Origin: Aquella oligotrophica
GTDB taxonomy: Bacteria; Pseudomonadota; Gammaproteobacteria; Burkholderiales; UBA11063
Assembly: GCF_002892535.1 (NCBI RefSeq)
Contig: NZ_CP024847.1
Coordinates: 186,001-250,000 of the forward strand
DNA: 64,000 nucleotides
Direction of reading: 5' to 3'
Translations under genes and position numbers: made by a program
The notes under the pieces: generated by a model
Databases searched by the model: none
Seen by the model: the letters and a program-made list of their open reading frames with translations, nothing else
What the model was told of the DNA's origin: nothing
Part shown: piece after piece, positions 50,601 to 58,749 of the stretch
How the letters are laid out: the number at the start of each line of letters is the position of its first letter
Numbering within the stretch: position 1 is the stretch's first letter

Positions 50601-51130
50601 TTGCCCAATCAGTAAGCTTTAACCAAGAGTTTATTTCCTATATAAATAATGCCCGTCCGGCAATGATTGATTATCAAAATCAGTATTCGGTTAACATTGC
50701 TACGGTTCCAGTGACCGTGAATCCTGAGGCGACTACTAAACCTTATGGGGTAATACTTACTGTTCAATGCGCTGATGGCGAACAGACTTTGAAAAATTTC
50801 AATTATCCAAATCAGCTTACAGTAAATTGGTCTCCTGATAAGTGTGGCGACACAACATTAACTATATTATTTTCGAATTTGACCCTTAATAAGGTTTACT
50901 CTGGTGGTATGGGATTTGCAAAATTTTTGGCTGATTTCAAAACGGGTGCACACGAATTCAGTAATAGTGATTTTGCAGAATCCGATGTATTGGAGGATAA
51001 CTATAAGGTTAATAGAATAACAGTTAAATATAAGATAAATCAGAATGTTGCAGCAATCGGTTTATTGAGAAATATTAGTTCTAATATTCCGCAGGATGCA
51101 ACTAATTGTAACAATTCTCAAAAAAGATAA
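47672..51130 (+). CDS. tssM: T6SS inner-membrane protein TssM (IcmF)
   Basis: 1152 residues. Two TMs near the N-terminus (about 5-27 and 33-52), a cytoplasmic GTPase-like domain with Walker A GGTESGKTT (115-123), a third TM at about 407-432 and a large periplasmic part ending in the beta-sandwich that binds TssJ. Full length with an apparently complete Walker A, not always kept in the family. Forms the trans-envelope channel. The tssA start follows the stop directly. Confidence 0.96.
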   Translation: MKKFLKIFFSILLLLIIIGAIAWFVLQEGWQWWVGLTIFFGVVGVWLGIIFFRKFLAKRKMQEFVSRIVEQDIPSIDLPGSRANSIQMLRNRWLEATNLIRLSKAQDIPWFVMLGGTESGKTTAIKHAKLSTALSTTVKNLGINKTENCEWWFLEKSIILDTSSKYVIPENELDDTEEWKEFLHLFLKYRKRKPINGVVVTISAERLLTADHMSLRDEGQNLRKRIDNLMRISWAKFPVYVMITKMDYVFGFNEVAQTLDGNKINEAAGFLNNANETWQKMVDDFFDSVFAKFSQLRNNAVNNSDETPSSGMLILPQEFIEIRAAFNEFIQPVFESNSYQEQPICRGIYLSSSKQEASAKSSILKYQGEYVSSQESDSGRQGVFLRDFFDKILPADSEMVVPAYNALRWRYLASSLGILSILSVTVALGSLLTGTYLHNRNVMNIFFNEYKTAPYLGNDVATNIVTLDNFQRTIRKIDSADKQWFLPSFGLTASSNLIDKLKLQYVDMYKKGFLIDFDKQLYQNIVKLNESTNTEEASIYIEFLTARIDSIDAHITSNKIDTNTLADRNLQMVFPNVAMIIYPQLPLAIANLTDDLYVPYLVWSKDKVAIQRNLKAMLNTLRGLLINDPDWHVIRNQKAFLPFQVDLSDFWGGALGDSAKKVVVPGIFTKEGMSRIDHFIGLVTKAGVIQGGNDPSLQAFWNWYQVEYYEAWRKFVVAFSQVQISSFNDDEKKNLALKMTGESNPYYRFLNFAARELVPNKHLANPPDWANLIMQLDSLQNLSNGESTIVNLQQRVFQGVNKLVNNNTLAQKSELFNQQIKIAGLIGDYNAALSQISPAQISDDSYLLYTGNIFAEYNGKTEPKSPVSIALLKFNQLRQALSIGNSDEISMVWQIEAGPLDFLLQYLMTKTACAIENKWDSEVVGKISTVKSSEIPKILLDKNTGLLWKFVGDTLGPFLTLDQWGYSSRSIYDKTIFAQSVSFNQEFISYINNARPAMIDYQNQYSVNIATVPVTVNPEATTKPYGVILTVQCADGEQTLKNFNYPNQLTVNWSPDKCGDTTLTILFSNLTLNKVYSGGMGFAKFLADFKTGAHEFSNSDFAESDVLEDNYKVNRITVKYKINQNVAAIGLLRNISSNIPQDATNCNNSQKR

Positions 51131-52729
51131 ATGGAAAATTTAATAGTAGGGGCAGCACCAATCCCTGGTGATCATCCTGCCGGGACAGATATTCGTTCAA
51201 GTTCGCTTTTTGAACAGATAACCGAGGAAATAGATAAAAGAACTGCGTTAACTTCAACAGGTACTACAGATTGGAATAAGGTAATTGCGGTAGCGCAAAA
51301 TATTTTAAGTGAGCATTCTAAGGATATATTGGTTTGTAGCTACTTAAACGTTGGCTTACTTAATATTTCTGGATTACGTGGCTTGGCTGATGGAGTACAA
51401 ATTTATCGTGATCTTGTCATAACCTATTGGAATAATGGCTTATTCCCTCCGAGAATCAATGGGCGATTAAACGCTATTAGCTGGTGGGCAGATAATATCA
51501 GTGAACAACTTCATAAAATGCCCACTGAGAAATGGTTAGCCACTGATAAACTTCAACTTGAGAAAAATTATACTGAATTAATTGATTTTTTATCTGAAAA
51601 TGGTGTTGAAGATCTTGATCAGATTTATATGTTAAGACATGCTAATATGTCTTTAATTCTTGAGGCTACGAATGAAGAAGAATTAACTTCCTCAAATTCA
51701 GAAACTACTACCATACCAATTGCTGAAAGATCTTCTTTTGCTAATGGAAATCAAGAAGCTACTGTTACATCGCAGCAGCAAGCTACTTCCATTTTAAGGT
51801 CTGTTAGTTCTGATATTGTACTTAATATTGATGATAATCTTGAAAGATCGCTTGATTCTGTGCTTATGGCATTGAATAAGGTTAGTGCATTAATAGCTAA
51901 TGAACAGCCCCTATCATATAAATTATATAAAATCAATCGCTTTATTGCTTGGTTTGATGTGGATATAATTCCTCCCGCAGATACTGAGTTAAAGACTATG
52001 TTACCACCGCCGGATGAGCACTTACAGCAATTAATAATTGGGTATTACCAGGAGCAGAACTGGCTTGAACTACTGAAAGTTGCCGAAACCAGAGTTGTTG
52101 ATTTCAGGTTCTGGTTTGATTTGTCTTATTATGTTCATCGTTCTCTGATTGGTATAAATCAGCAACATGCGGCAAATGAAGTCAGCTATGCAGTCTTATT
52201 GCTAATCAAGCGATTGAAGGGCGTAGAGAAATTATGTTTTTCTGATGGTATGCCGTTTGCAACAAATGAAACACAGGAATGGATAAATAGTATTCTTGGT
52301 GATGTGGGTGGAGGTGTTAATTCTTATAGCACTGCTCTACAAGGTAATGAGGAGTTAGCACTTGAACTACATGAGGCGAGTGAGTTAGCTAAATCAGGTA
52401 AAGAGTTGGCCGCAATAGCGTTTCTACATCAAAAGATAATAACCTCTTCTTCGATTCAAGCTCGGTTTATCCGGATACTTCAATTTTGCCAATATAGCTT
52501 ATCAACTGGGAATGGGCAGCTTGCTAGTGGTTATGTAAATGAAATTCTCTCAATTATAGATGCGCATCAGCTAGAGAGCTGGGATCCTGTTATGGCGGCA
52601 AATGCCTATAAGCTGATTCTGAATATGTCAAAACAGAAAAAAGCGATAAAATTAAGTGAAGCTGCCATAAATGATGTATTATCTAGATTAACAATTCTTG
52701 ATCCTACTATTGCGCTAGGCTATTATTAG
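51131..52729 (+). CDS. tssA: T6SS protein TssA
   Basis: 532 residues. The N-terminal ImpA_N domain (about 5-130, with GTDIRSSSLFEQI) is that of TssA proteins, and a helical C-terminal half follows. It caps or primes the growing tail. It starts the base after the tssM stop and closes the operon. Which TssA class this is cannot be told from sequence alone. No tssB, C, D, E, F, G, H or I genes follow. Confidence 0.85.
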   Translation: MENLIVGAAPIPGDHPAGTDIRSSSLFEQITEEIDKRTALTSTGTTDWNKVIAVAQNILSEHSKDILVCSYLNVGLLNISGLRGLADGVQIYRDLVITYWNNGLFPPRINGRLNAISWWADNISEQLHKMPTEKWLATDKLQLEKNYTELIDFLSENGVEDLDQIYMLRHANMSLILEATNEEELTSSNSETTTIPIAERSSFANGNQEATVTSQQQATSILRSVSSDIVLNIDDNLERSLDSVLMALNKVSALIANEQPLSYKLYKINRFIAWFDVDIIPPADTELKTMLPPPDEHLQQLIIGYYQEQNWLELLKVAETRVVDFRFWFDLSYYVHRSLIGINQQHAANEVSYAVLLLIKRLKGVEKLCFSDGMPFATNETQEWINSILGDVGGGVNSYSTALQGNEELALELHEASELAKSGKELAAIAFLHQKIITSSSIQARFIRILQFCQYSLSTGNGQLASGYVNEILSIIDAHQLESWDPVMAANAYKLILNMSKQKKAIKLSEAAINDVLSRLTILDPTIALGYY

Positions 52730-52814
52730 TTGTTATGCACATTTAGGTATTTCCATGATTTTTTAACTTGCTGCAGATAATCAATAATTCAGAAATTTAT
52801 CAGGAAGGTATATC

Positions 52815-53615
52815 ATGACACTTGAACTTTATAGCAATGATTCCTCTTACTATAGCATGATAGCTCGGCTAGTACTGGTTGAGAAAGGTGTCAGATATAA
52901 TCTTAATCAAATTGATATTCATATCAAGATGGAGCAGTTTAATCCTGAATATGTTCGTATTCAGCCAAACATGACGGTGCCTGCGCTTGTTTCTGGTAAT
53001 GATGTTTTAGATGGTAGTGAGAAGATACTCCGCTATGTAAATGAGCATTTTACTGGAGTGAATTTATATCCAGAAGAAGATCAGGTGGCTATTGACGATT
53101 CATTAAAGCGGCATTATGCATTTTCAATTGAAGACTTAACAATGGGTAATGCAATGAGAAAGTCGCCGATAGCTAAATTTGCTCTTGGTAGAGGATTAGA
53201 TCGAGGAACAGCAAAATGCCTTGAATTAATGAAGAAACATCCTGAATTTACCGTTGCCTGTCAAAAAAAACTTGAGCTTGAAAAAGAACGACGCAAGCTG
53301 ATTCTCTCCAGTGAAAATAATTATGAACAAATGTTGAAAGAGGCTACTGAGATTTGTGATTTTCTTGAGAGCTCTTTGGCTAAGCATGAGTATGCAGCAA
53401 GTAATAGTTATAGTCTTGCCGATATTGTTTGGACGGTGTTCATTGCTCGCCTCTTTATGATAAAATTTGATAATATGATTACAAGCCGGAAAAATTTAAA
53501 TAACTATTGGCAGAGAATGAGTTCTCGTGAGAGTTTTGTGCTGGCAAACATTCGAATGTCTATGCCTAAAAAGCTTCTGCTTAGAATTATGCTGGCATTA
53601 ATTTTTAAAATCTGA
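52815..53615 (+). CDS. Glutathione S-transferase / SspA-like protein
   Basis: 266 residues. An N-terminal thioredoxin-fold half with the typical cis-Pro (NMTVPALVSG) and a C-terminal helical half. The N-terminal part resembles stringent starvation protein A, but it is longer than SspA (about 210), with a charged insert near residues 115-175. GGAAGGT precedes the start. Unknown substrate; could bind RNA polymerase as SspA does or be a detoxifying GST. Located just after the T6SS operon (85 nt) but not clearly part of it. Confidence 0.75.
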   Translation: MTLELYSNDSSYYSMIARLVLVEKGVRYNLNQIDIHIKMEQFNPEYVRIQPNMTVPALVSGNDVLDGSEKILRYVNEHFTGVNLYPEEDQVAIDDSLKRHYAFSIEDLTMGNAMRKSPIAKFALGRGLDRGTAKCLELMKKHPEFTVACQKKLELEKERRKLILSSENNYEQMLKEATEICDFLESSLAKHEYAASNSYSLADIVWTVFIARLFMIKFDNMITSRKNLNNYWQRMSSRESFVLANIRMSMPKKLLLRIMLALIFKI

Positions 53616-53785
53616 TCGATATTATGTAGTGCTAATGATTCACCAAAGCTTATATTTTGTTCGTAATGAAATTTAACTCTTTACTGTTAACCTATAGTAT
53701 TTAGTGATAGTTGCCTTTTTATGATAAATAGTTTAATTTGATTGAACCTAATAACCATCAATAGTAGTACATAGTTGATTATTAT

Positions 53786-53814
53786 TTGACAATTTTATTT
53801 AATGATGATAAAAT
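53786..53814 (+). promoter_or_regulatory. Strong sigma70 promoter of the RRM protein gene
   Basis: A perfect -35 TTGACA (53786-53791), 17-nt spacer and -10 TAAAAT (53809-53814). The start of transcription would be near 53821, leaving a leader of about 113 nt before the ATG at 53934. The rest of the 318-nt gap (53616-53785) holds no gene I can see. Confidence 0.75.
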
Positions 53815-53933
53815 TGTTACTGATTAAAAGTACTCTATTCTATTTATCTCATCGTTTTGTTCAGTCAATACCTTGTCATATTTATTTTTAGATCGTTTTA
53901 GTTATTATATTAATTTTTACAAGGTATATTTAT

Positions 53934-54215
53934 ATGAAAAAAACATTATTTGTTGCTGGTTTGGATTTTAATTTGACAGATGCTCAAGTTAAAGGTGTAT
54001 TTGAAAAATATGGTACAGTTGAATCAGCAAAAATCATTACTGATAAATTCTCGGGTAGAAGTCGTGGTTTTGGATTTGTTGAAATGTCAAGCCAAGAAGA
54101 GGCTGAAGAATGCATTCGTGTTTTAAATAATGCATCAGTAAATGGTCGTCAGATTGCTGTAAAATTTAAAGAAGATAAACCAGCTGGTAGTAGTAATACT
54201 GCTAGACGTTGGTAA
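53934..54215 (+). CDS. RNA-binding protein with one RRM domain
   Basis: 93 residues. RNP2 is LFVAGL (5-10) and RNP1 is RSRGFGFVEM; the C-terminus is a short Lys/Ser-rich tail. Such single-RRM proteins in proteobacteria and cyanobacteria bind single-stranded RNA and are often cold-induced. A long AT-rich leader and strong promoter precede it, as for cold-shock genes, and ACAAGGT is the ribosome site. Single gene with its own terminator. Confidence 0.93.
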   Translation: MKKTLFVAGLDFNLTDAQVKGVFEKYGTVESAKIITDKFSGRSRGFGFVEMSSQEEAEECIRVLNNASVNGRQIAVKFKEDKPAGSSNTARRW

Positions 54216-54237
54216 GATTTGCTTACTAGCTAAATCA

Positions 54238-54267
54238 AAATCTCCCTTTTTTAGGGAGATTTTTTTA
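54238..54267 (+). terminator. Terminator after the RRM protein gene
   Basis: AAATCTCCCT (54238-54247) pairs with AGGGAGATTT (54253-54262) around a T5 loop, followed by T residues to 54267. Confidence 0.9.
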
Positions 54268-54270
54268 TTC

Positions 54271-54357
54271 CTAATAGAATTTAAATGCTTTGATAATCCT
54301 TCGTTCTTTCTTACCCATATACTGCCCAATAATCTCTTGATAGCTTTTTTCTGGATT
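54271..54357 (-). pseudogene. Possible gene remnant (28 codons)
   Basis: Between two stops on the minus strand a 28-codon stretch without start reads YQEIIGQYMGKKERRIIKAF, which looks like real protein. It may be the C-terminus of a lost gene. Family unknown; chance is possible. Confidence 0.25.
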
Positions 54358-54432
54358 TTAATCATCACTTTTGTTGGTTGATTAAAATGAAGCGAGTTTA
54401 AAAAAACCATCTTGACGGTGATTTTTGATTTT

Positions 54433-55422
54433 TTATTTACTTTTTATATAAACGTAGGTACTCATACCAGGACGAAGTGGATAGCTGGAATCAGTATCTA
54501 CCACTTTAATCTGCACCGGCATCCGCTGTGGTAAATTTAACCAGTGATTGGCTGAAAAGACTATCTGGGTTTCTTTTAATGGAATAACATGCTGTCTATC
54601 AACAGACCAGTTATCCGACATAACTATGCCATGAAATACCTTGCGTCCAAGATATGCGCGTGGGAAAATCAGAACTTTATCACCAGCATGTACCCCTGCC
54701 AGATCTGTTTCATTAAAATTTGCCTGAATGTAAGTATTAGCAGTATCAATGAAATTAAATAGTCCCTCATGGGGTAAAGCAGACGTTCCAACACCAATAT
54801 ACAGGTTCTGAATATAGCCATCGGCTGGAGCTTTTACGATGGTATTGGCAACATCCATTGCGGCTTTTTCGCTGGCAACTTTCAATGTTTCAATCCCAAC
54901 ATTTGCCTGTTTTAGCTCAACCGCCTCTAGTTCTATTTGCTTTTTAAGTCCGGCAACAACATTTTCTTGTGATTTGATATTATATTCAAGCATCTTTAGT
55001 TCAAGTCCGGGAACTCCCTTAGTTACTGATTTATCACTTTTTTGTTGATATTCATAACGCATGCGAGCTAACTGATCCTGTGCTGCCTTGAGATCAAGAG
55101 TAGTAACCTCGATTCTCTTTTTGATAACTTCTATACCAACTTTTGCCTGCTCGTACTGTGCCTTAACTCCAGCGTATTCAAGATCGTATTTCTCTGGACT
55201 AATTTGTAATATTGGATCACCTTTTTTGAGGACTTGCCCATTTTCGACAAAGATTTTCTCAATATGTCCACCAACTGAAGATGAAATTGGGGTCATGTTT
55301 TCCACAACAAAAGCCTCATCCGTCACAGTAAATAGATATGTCGTAAAATAGCCAAGCGCAATCAATCCACCTAGCATAAATATAATCATCGCAAAATTAA
55401 GCTTGCGTCTTTTAATTTTCAT
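54433..55422 (-). CDS. HlyD/EmrA-type membrane fusion protein
   Basis: 329 residues. One N-terminal TM (about 9-32), a lipoyl-like half (GHIEKIFVENGQVLKKGDP), a long coiled-coil hairpin (about 80-185), the second lipoyl half (KAPADGYIQNLYIGVG) and a C-terminal barrel ending in LRPGMSTYVYI. This is the plan of EmrA, AaeA and FusB. The gene overlaps the outer-membrane factor gene by 11 nt and is last in the operon. No MFS, ABC or FUSC pump gene follows. Confidence 0.92.
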   Translation of the reverse strand: MKIKRRKLNFAMIIFMLGGLIALGYFTTYLFTVTDEAFVVENMTPISSSVGGHIEKIFVENGQVLKKGDPILQISPEKYDLEYAGVKAQYEQAKVGIEVIKKRIEVTTLDLKAAQDQLARMRYEYQQKSDKSVTKGVPGLELKMLEYNIKSQENVVAGLKKQIELEAVELKQANVGIETLKVASEKAAMDVANTIVKAPADGYIQNLYIGVGTSALPHEGLFNFIDTANTYIQANFNETDLAGVHAGDKVLIFPRAYLGRKVFHGIVMSDNWSVDRQHVIPLKETQIVFSANHWLNLPQRMPVQIKVVDTDSSYPLRPGMSTYVYIKSK

Positions 55423-56890
55423 TAATTTTTCCCACTACTGGTTTTTTGATAACTGCCTCAGATTTAAGCATGTAGCCACCACCAAGCCCCTGATATAATA
55501 CTACCAGCGAAAGCATCTGTTGTAGTCTAGTCTGAGTAATATCGATTGCCATAATATCTTTTTCAATTTTACTAGTCAATACCAACATATAGGTTGTAAG
55601 CCCCTTATTATACATAGCTTTTTTGGTAGCTACTACACTTTCCAGATTTTTATAGACAAGAGTATCGGCTACCATCTTTAGATTATAACCATTATTATTT
55701 GCCAATGCATTATCAACTTCATGTAAAGCAGTGTTTACCACCTGCTTATAATTGGCGAGCGCAGATTTAAATACTGCGGTATTGGTATCAATCTGACCAA
55801 AGACACTAGGCGAAATAGTCCAATTGGCATAAGCAGCATAATAACTTTGTTGATTACTATTCGTGCTACTAACCGTTGGTACTGGATCTGGATTATTAAA
55901 GGTTTGTGAGCCGGCACCTTGGGCAAAGAAATAATTAAGATTTATTCCGGGCAATAGCGCACTCGAAGCTACGCTGATACCTTCATTGGCAGCTTTTAGC
56001 TGTGCTTCGGCTTTCATTACATCCGGTCTCGACGCAATCACCGCTACTGGGAGATTGCCCGGAATAACTTGCGTTGGATTAATATTATCAAAATTAGCTG
56101 CTGTGACTGTTTTACCGGGCGGTTGATTAATTAGATAGCGAAGGGCATTTTCCGCAGCAATCAGGTTTTTATTGATTATTGCTAGTTGCCCACTGACTAA
56201 CTGCTGTTTACTCCGTAATTCGTCAATACTAATGCTATTGGCTAATCCTTGTTTATCCATTGCTTCGGTGATAGTAACTAGTTCTTTGGCATCGTTCTCA
56301 AGCTGATTAAATTGTACCAGAAGTTGTCGCTGTGCTAGGATCGTAAAATAAGCAGCAGCGACTTGCCCGATCACTGCAAGGCGAATACTCAATTCTGCAT
56401 TTTGGGCAACTTCAACATTATATCCAGCCTGTTTTTGTAAAGTGTAATTGGTAAAGAGATTTATCGTATAAGCTGGTAGTACTGCAAAAAAAGCACCAGT
56501 ATTATTGACAAGTCCAAGATTACCGATTGGGGCAAAATTATTTTGCGTAGTTCCATTAATATAGCCACCAAAAAGGTTTAGCATCGGAATCCAGTTTAAT
56601 TTAACGGTCAATAATTGCCCTTGCGCTGCTTCCAAATTAGCTTTTGCCATTTCAATCGTCAGATTATTTTTTAAGCCACTTTCAATGTAATTATTTAATA
56701 AGGGATCATTAAATTTTTGCCACCAAGCCAGGTAGGGTAGGCTTTCACTTATCTTTGATAGATTAGGATTTTGTGCTGACCATGATTGTGGAATAGCAAC
56801 ATCGGGCTTATGATAGTCTGGTGAAAAATAGGAACAGCCAATCATTAGGGCTAGAGGAGAAATTAACCAGAGCTTTTTCATCATTATCAT
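55412..56890 (-). CDS. Outer-membrane efflux lipoprotein, NodT/OprM family
   Basis: 492 residues. Lipobox MIGCS (Cys19), then two repeats of the outer-membrane efflux domain (about 60-265 and 290-475). The NodT signature region VIASRPDVMKAEAQL is at about 280-296, as in OprM. It forms the exit duct. It begins 9 nt after the YoaK gene and overlaps the fusion protein gene by 11 nt, so the three are one operon. Confidence 0.93.
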   Translation of the reverse strand: MIMMKKLWLISPLALMIGCSYFSPDYHKPDVAIPQSWSAQNPNLSKISESLPYLAWWQKFNDPLLNNYIESGLKNNLTIEMAKANLEAAQGQLLTVKLNWIPMLNLFGGYINGTTQNNFAPIGNLGLVNNTGAFFAVLPAYTINLFTNYTLQKQAGYNVEVAQNAELSIRLAVIGQVAAAYFTILAQRQLLVQFNQLENDAKELVTITEAMDKQGLANSISIDELRSKQQLVSGQLAIINKNLIAAENALRYLINQPPGKTVTAANFDNINPTQVIPGNLPVAVIASRPDVMKAEAQLKAANEGISVASSALLPGINLNYFFAQGAGSQTFNNPDPVPTVSSTNSNQQSYYAAYANWTISPSVFGQIDTNTAVFKSALANYKQVVNTALHEVDNALANNNGYNLKMVADTLVYKNLESVVATKKAMYNKGLTTYMLVLTSKIEKDIMAIDITQTRLQQMLSLVVLYQGLGGGYMLKSEAVIKKPVVGKINEN

Positions 56891-56899
56891 TCTTTATGC

Positions 56900-57568
56900 C
56901 TAAGTATTTTTTAAGATGTCAGCATGACTAAAGCGTAGCATTATCATACATAGTAACACAGAAATTATTAATGTTCCATAACCAATAAATTTGTAGGCAA
57001 TTGCACCCACCACACTACCAACAAAGAAGCCTGTCAGAAGACTTAAATAAACAACTATTCGCCACTTTTCAACTGCATTTCCCCGGATCCAGTGCCCAAG
57101 GATAATCCCGAGATCTGTCATAGTACCAGTCATATGTGTCGTACGGATGATTGACTTGCCATAATAGGTGGTAAGTGCATTCTGAATACCCATTGCAATT
57201 GCTAAAAAATAGCGTGCTGAATCAAAACCAGCTTTAAGCCCAATTCCACCACAAATAATACAAATTATCTCAAAGATTAAAGCAATATTATAGTTACTAC
57301 CTCGTTCAGCATTATCTATCGGAATAATAACTCCACTAACTATCGAGCCAAATAAAAATGCTAGCAAAGCTAACATGAAGCTCTTAAAAGCTAGAATATT
57401 ACCATTGGCAAATGCGTCGGCAGCAAAAGAAATATTTCCAGTTACATAGCCAACCGAGTTATGGATAAAACTGACAAATGTAACCATGCTAACTAGTCCG
57501 CCATTAAAAGAAAGAAGTCCTACTGCACGGTAAATCCAGTCACGTTGCTGGGCTATGGTATGTTTCAT
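56900..57568 (-). CDS. YoaK/DUF1275 family membrane protein
   Basis: 222 residues, six hydrophobic segments. The GYVTGNISF motif and AIAMGIQNALTTYY plus the THMTGTMTDLG repeat are those of DUF1275. Function of the family is not known, though some are thought to be transporters. It is the first gene of an operon that continues with an outer-membrane efflux factor and a membrane fusion protein, so it may be the inner-membrane partner of a three-part pump. Divergent from a LysR regulator gene. Confidence 0.88.
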   Translation of the reverse strand: MKHTIAQQRDWIYRAVGLLSFNGGLVSMVTFVSFIHNSVGYVTGNISFAADAFANGNILAFKSFMLALLAFLFGSIVSGVIIPIDNAERGSNYNIALIFEIICIICGGIGLKAGFDSARYFLAIAMGIQNALTTYYGKSIIRTTHMTGTMTDLGIILGHWIRGNAVEKWRIVVYLSLLTGFFVGSVVGAIAYKFIGYGTLIISVLLCMIMLRFSHADILKNT

Positions 57569-57790
57569 ATTATCAATCGGCTAGCAAATACTAAATTATA
57601 ACAAAATTTATAATTTCCCTATTGACATCAGGGCAAATAAATATCAATATTAGATATGTTCTGGTTTATTCTAAAGCTAAAATGTTGCTATCCTGCATAA
57701 TTGTTAGCAATTCGCAAATTCTAGTGTAAAAGTACTATTCTCAAACTATTCAATTATCAATTAATATACCAGCCTACGGAGGGTAATATT

Positions 57791-58714
57791 ATGAAAATGA
57801 TTGAAGAAATTTTGCTATTCAGTGATCTGATAAATGTGGGTTCATTTATTAAGTTATCCGACAAGTCTGGGATTAGTCAACCAACTATTAGTCGTAAAAT
57901 TCAGGCTCTGGAGGAAGAATATGGAACACTTCTGATCCGGACTTCTCATGGGATAAGATTAACCGATAACGGTAATAAATTCTACAATAAATCCCTTGAA
58001 CTAAAACAAAATATTAATAATTGGTTTAGAAATTTCAATGATGCTGAGCGTAATCAGATTAATATCTTACTGCCAGAGTGGATGGGGCAAACAGTTGTCA
58101 AAAATGGAATATTACCTTTTCTGAAAAACTATCCAAATATTCGGCTTAATATAAAATATGGTGATAGACGGGTTGACTTTATAAAAGAAAATCTTGATTT
58201 TGCAATTACAAGTGTTCAGCCAAAACAAAGCTTTCAGATAGCAAAATTTCTTGATGCGGGAAAAATTATCTATTATTGCCGCCACGATTATATAAAGAAG
58301 GACGGCCTTCCAGAAAGTCTTGAGAAACTGGGTTTGGAGCATAAATTTCTTGCAGTTAATCAAGATCCAATTCTTGAATTAAAAGATAATCAAATCCCAC
58401 AAAGTCGTTATTTGCATACGAATGATCAGCATTTAGAAACTATGAATATTTCAGCTGACCTTATATTATCTGATTATGTAACAGCACAGCAAATAATGAA
58501 TGCAGATAATAATTTTATATCAGTTACATACGAAAGCTTAATTCAGGAACAACTATCAAGTGGCTTTTTTATACCGGTTATGCGAAACACTTATGCTAAA
58601 AGCATAAGTTATCAGATTATCATGCCAGAACGGGTAGTTAATGATTATAAAAAGAATTTTATAGATTTACTTCTGGGGAATATAAATCTTTCAATGAGAG
58701 TAGCTGTTACCTAG
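57791..58714 (+). CDS. LysR-family regulator, divergent from the efflux operon
   Basis: 307 residues. N-terminal helix-turn-helix (about 1-60: KLSDKSGISQPTISRKIQALE) and an effector domain from about 85. It faces the YoaK-OMF-HlyD operon across a 222-nt gap, the usual layout for a LysR gene controlling its neighbour, so it probably regulates that operon. GGAGGG precedes the start. No T-N11-A box stands out clearly in the gap. Confidence 0.9.
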   Translation: MKMIEEILLFSDLINVGSFIKLSDKSGISQPTISRKIQALEEEYGTLLIRTSHGIRLTDNGNKFYNKSLELKQNINNWFRNFNDAERNQINILLPEWMGQTVVKNGILPFLKNYPNIRLNIKYGDRRVDFIKENLDFAITSVQPKQSFQIAKFLDAGKIIYYCRHDYIKKDGLPESLEKLGLEHKFLAVNQDPILELKDNQIPQSRYLHTNDQHLETMNISADLILSDYVTAQQIMNADNNFISVTYESLIQEQLSSGFFIPVMRNTYAKSISYQIIMPERVVNDYKKNFIDLLLGNINLSMRVAVT

Positions 58715-58715
58715 A

Positions 58716-58742
58716 AAAAACAGCTCGTTTAGAGCTGTTTTT
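58716..58742. terminator. Bidirectional terminator after the LysR gene
   Basis: AAAAACAGCTC (58716-58726) pairs with GAGCTGTTTTT (58732-58742) around GTTTA, serving both converging genes. Confidence 0.9.
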
Positions 58743-58749
58743 GGGATGA

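Noticed and set aside
57569-57790. LysR operator (T-N11-A) in the divergent gap
   Set aside because: Several AT-rich half-sites fit loosely; none stands out enough to report as a site.
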